Positions 62,938 through 64,000 of a DNA stretch of 64,000 bases are shown piece by piece. Below the pieces are notes generated by a model. That model saw only the letters and a list, made by a program, of their open reading frames with translations, was not told where the DNA came from and searched no databases. The stretch spans positions 310,001-374,000 of the forward strand of contig NZ_SJPV01000004.1 in assembly GCF_007860135.1 (NCBI RefSeq). The letters run 5' to 3'. The translations under genes and the position numbers were made by a program. Within the stretch, counting starts at the first letter, position 1. Each line of letters opens with the position of its first letter. The stretch is from Novipirellula artificiosorum. GTDB lineage: Bacteria; Planctomycetota; Planctomycetia; Pirellulales; Pirellulaceae.

Positions 62938-64000
62938 ATGCCTGCTTTGAAAAACCTGCTCTGTCTGGTCTTGTTCCTGACGTTTTTGCTCGTCTTCGCG
63001 GACCGAGAAGCTCGTGCTCAGGACGCTGCCGCCCAGGACGCTACCGCGGAGGACGCTACGACGGAGGAAGCTACCGCGGAGGAGGCTGCGGCGGAGGAGG
63101 AGGAGGCTCCGGTGGCCAACCCGCCGATCGAACTGACAGGGAATTGGAATCGACTGGTCCATCCCGAGGTTGCCGATGAACTCGGCCTCGATGACCAGCA
63201 GCGAGCGCAGATTCAGTCACTTTTGTCCCAACGGTCCGAGAGCTCCGCCTCGCCAGAAGTCGAGGACAAAGCGCAAAGGATCCGCGAGATCGAGCAGCAG
63301 ATCCGCGACGTCCTGACTGCCGACCAATGGACCCTGTTCTCCGATCGCGGCGAGACCAAGGATTTGCGGTTCCAGTTCCGCGAACAACCTTGGGGAGATG
63401 TTTTGCAGTGGTTTGCCAGTCAGCAAGGGCTGACCTTGGTCATGAATCAGGTTCCACCGGGTCATTTCACTTACACCGACACACGTTCTTACAGCGCCGC
63501 TGAAGCGATCGATTTGCTCAATAGCGTTCTGCTGACACGCGGCTTCACGCTGGTTCGGCGCGAAAAAATGTTGACGGTCTTACAACTCTCCAATTCCATT
63601 CCCATCGAATTGGTACCGCGTGTCAGGCTTGAAGAGTTGCCGAGCCGAGGCAAGTTCGAGTTGATCAGCATGCTGTTTTCGCTTGGCAACCGTCCGGTGG
63701 ATGCGGTGATGAAGGAAGTCCAACCCTATTTGGGTTCTTTCGGCCGCGCGATACCGCTTCCCCAAAGCAGGCAGTTGCTTGTTGTCGAAACCGCCGGCAA
63801 GATGGAAACCATCAACGTCTTGATCAATACAGTTTCCGAACCGCAAAAGCCCGAACGCCCCAAGACACCAGAAAAGCCACCCGCGCCGGTCTTCGCTGCC
63901 TACGCCTTGGGAGACCTCGATCCCGCTGTGGTGCTGCAGACGGTTAAGGAACTGATCGGCAGCGATCGCATTGCCGTTGATGAAAAGACACAGTTGTTAA
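62938..64000 (+). CDS. secretin-like / GspD-type exported protein, 3' end beyond window
   Basis: A frame of 354 codons that stays open at the window end. A signal peptide (LLCLVLFLTFLLVFADREARA) is followed by an Ala/Glu/Asp/Thr repeat linker (residues 27-57), then a helical segment (VADELGLDDQQRAQIQSLLS) and a coiled region. After that comes a secretin/TonB short N-terminal domain-like fold: FRFREQPWGDVLQWFASQQGLTLVMNQ, VPPGHFTYTD, YSAAEAIDLLNSVLLTRGFTLVRR and LTVLQLS. A second similar repeat follows. Large planctomycete proteins of this type are annotated as general secretion pathway D-like. The rest, and any secretin pore, lies to the right. Confidence 0.75.
   Translation, partial: MPALKNLLCLVLFLTFLLVFADREARAQDAAAQDATAEDATTEEATAEEAAAEEEEAPVANPPIELTGNWNRLVHPEVADELGLDDQQRAQIQSLLSQRSESSASPEVEDKAQRIREIEQQIRDVLTADQWTLFSDRGETKDLRFQFREQPWGDVLQWFASQQGLTLVMNQVPPGHFTYTDTRSYSAAEAIDLLNSVLLTRGFTLVRREKMLTVLQLSNSIPIELVPRVRLEELPSRGKFELISMLFSLGNRPVDAVMKEVQPYLGSFGRAIPLPQSRQLLVVETAGKMETINVLINTVSEPQKPERPKTPEKPPAPVFAAYALGDLDPAVVLQTVKELIGSDRIAVDEKTQLL

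Overview
The window looks like a chromosome piece from a planctomycete of the Rhodopirellula/Pirellulales type. Supporting signs are the Gfo/Idh/MocA oxidoreductase with a Tat signal next to ThuA and sugar-isomerase genes, a CcoN-CcoO fusion, an Alternative Complex III operon coupled to a caa3 oxidase, a DUF2617 protein, a HisA-like protein of the methanopterin-associated type, frequent GTG/TTG starts, and many short gene overlaps. This assignment is inference from gene content; no rRNA or tRNA gene was seen.

Layout. 1-2315 (minus): sugar uptake unit (GntR/FCD regulator, RhaT-type symporter, aldose 1-epimerase cut by the window edge). 2380-8516: HisA-like protein, DUF2617 protein, PabA/TrpG glutaminase (plus), a large hybrid histidine kinase, TrmB. 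8641-13097 (minus): a tightly coupled four-gene cassette of C39-like peptidase, RimK-type ATP-grasp ligase, GCS2-type amidoligase and N-formylglutamate amidohydrolase-like enzyme. This is the best candidate for a little-known biosynthetic or peptide-tagging system. 13724-16792 (plus): ThuA, TIM-barrel isomerase, MocA oxidoreductase. 16789-25912 (minus): a complete cbb3 oxidase locus (ccoNO fusion, ccoQ, ccoP, ccoG, ccoH, SafE-like, ccoI, ccoS). 26460-40231: Cys-rich outer-membrane-type protein, a pair of trypsin-like/PDZ proteins (one with an altered catalytic triad), SDR, MBL hydrolase, zinc phospholipase-like protein, MscS channel, a Bat-type pair including a BatD-BatE fusion, and a CPBP protease.

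40448-59066 (plus): ArsR regulator and HPPK, then the Alternative Complex III operon (actA, actB, actC, actDE fusion, actF), a small membrane protein, SCO, caa3 oxidase (coxB, A2-type coxA, coxC, coxD). Directly behind it comes a carbamoyltransferase-SxtJ-DUF5989 module. 59068-62248 (minus): VOC epimerase, DUF1537 kinase and MFS transporter for a sugar acid. The right end holds a 135-bp inverted-repeat element and the start of a secretin-like protein.

Two complete terminal oxidase systems lie about 16 kb apart: high-affinity cbb3, and quinol:cytochrome c ACIII with caa3. Their upstream regions share the same palindromic half-site (GCGACAAA/TTTGTCGC), which suggests a common regulator. Functions are inferred from motifs read by eye; no database search was run.
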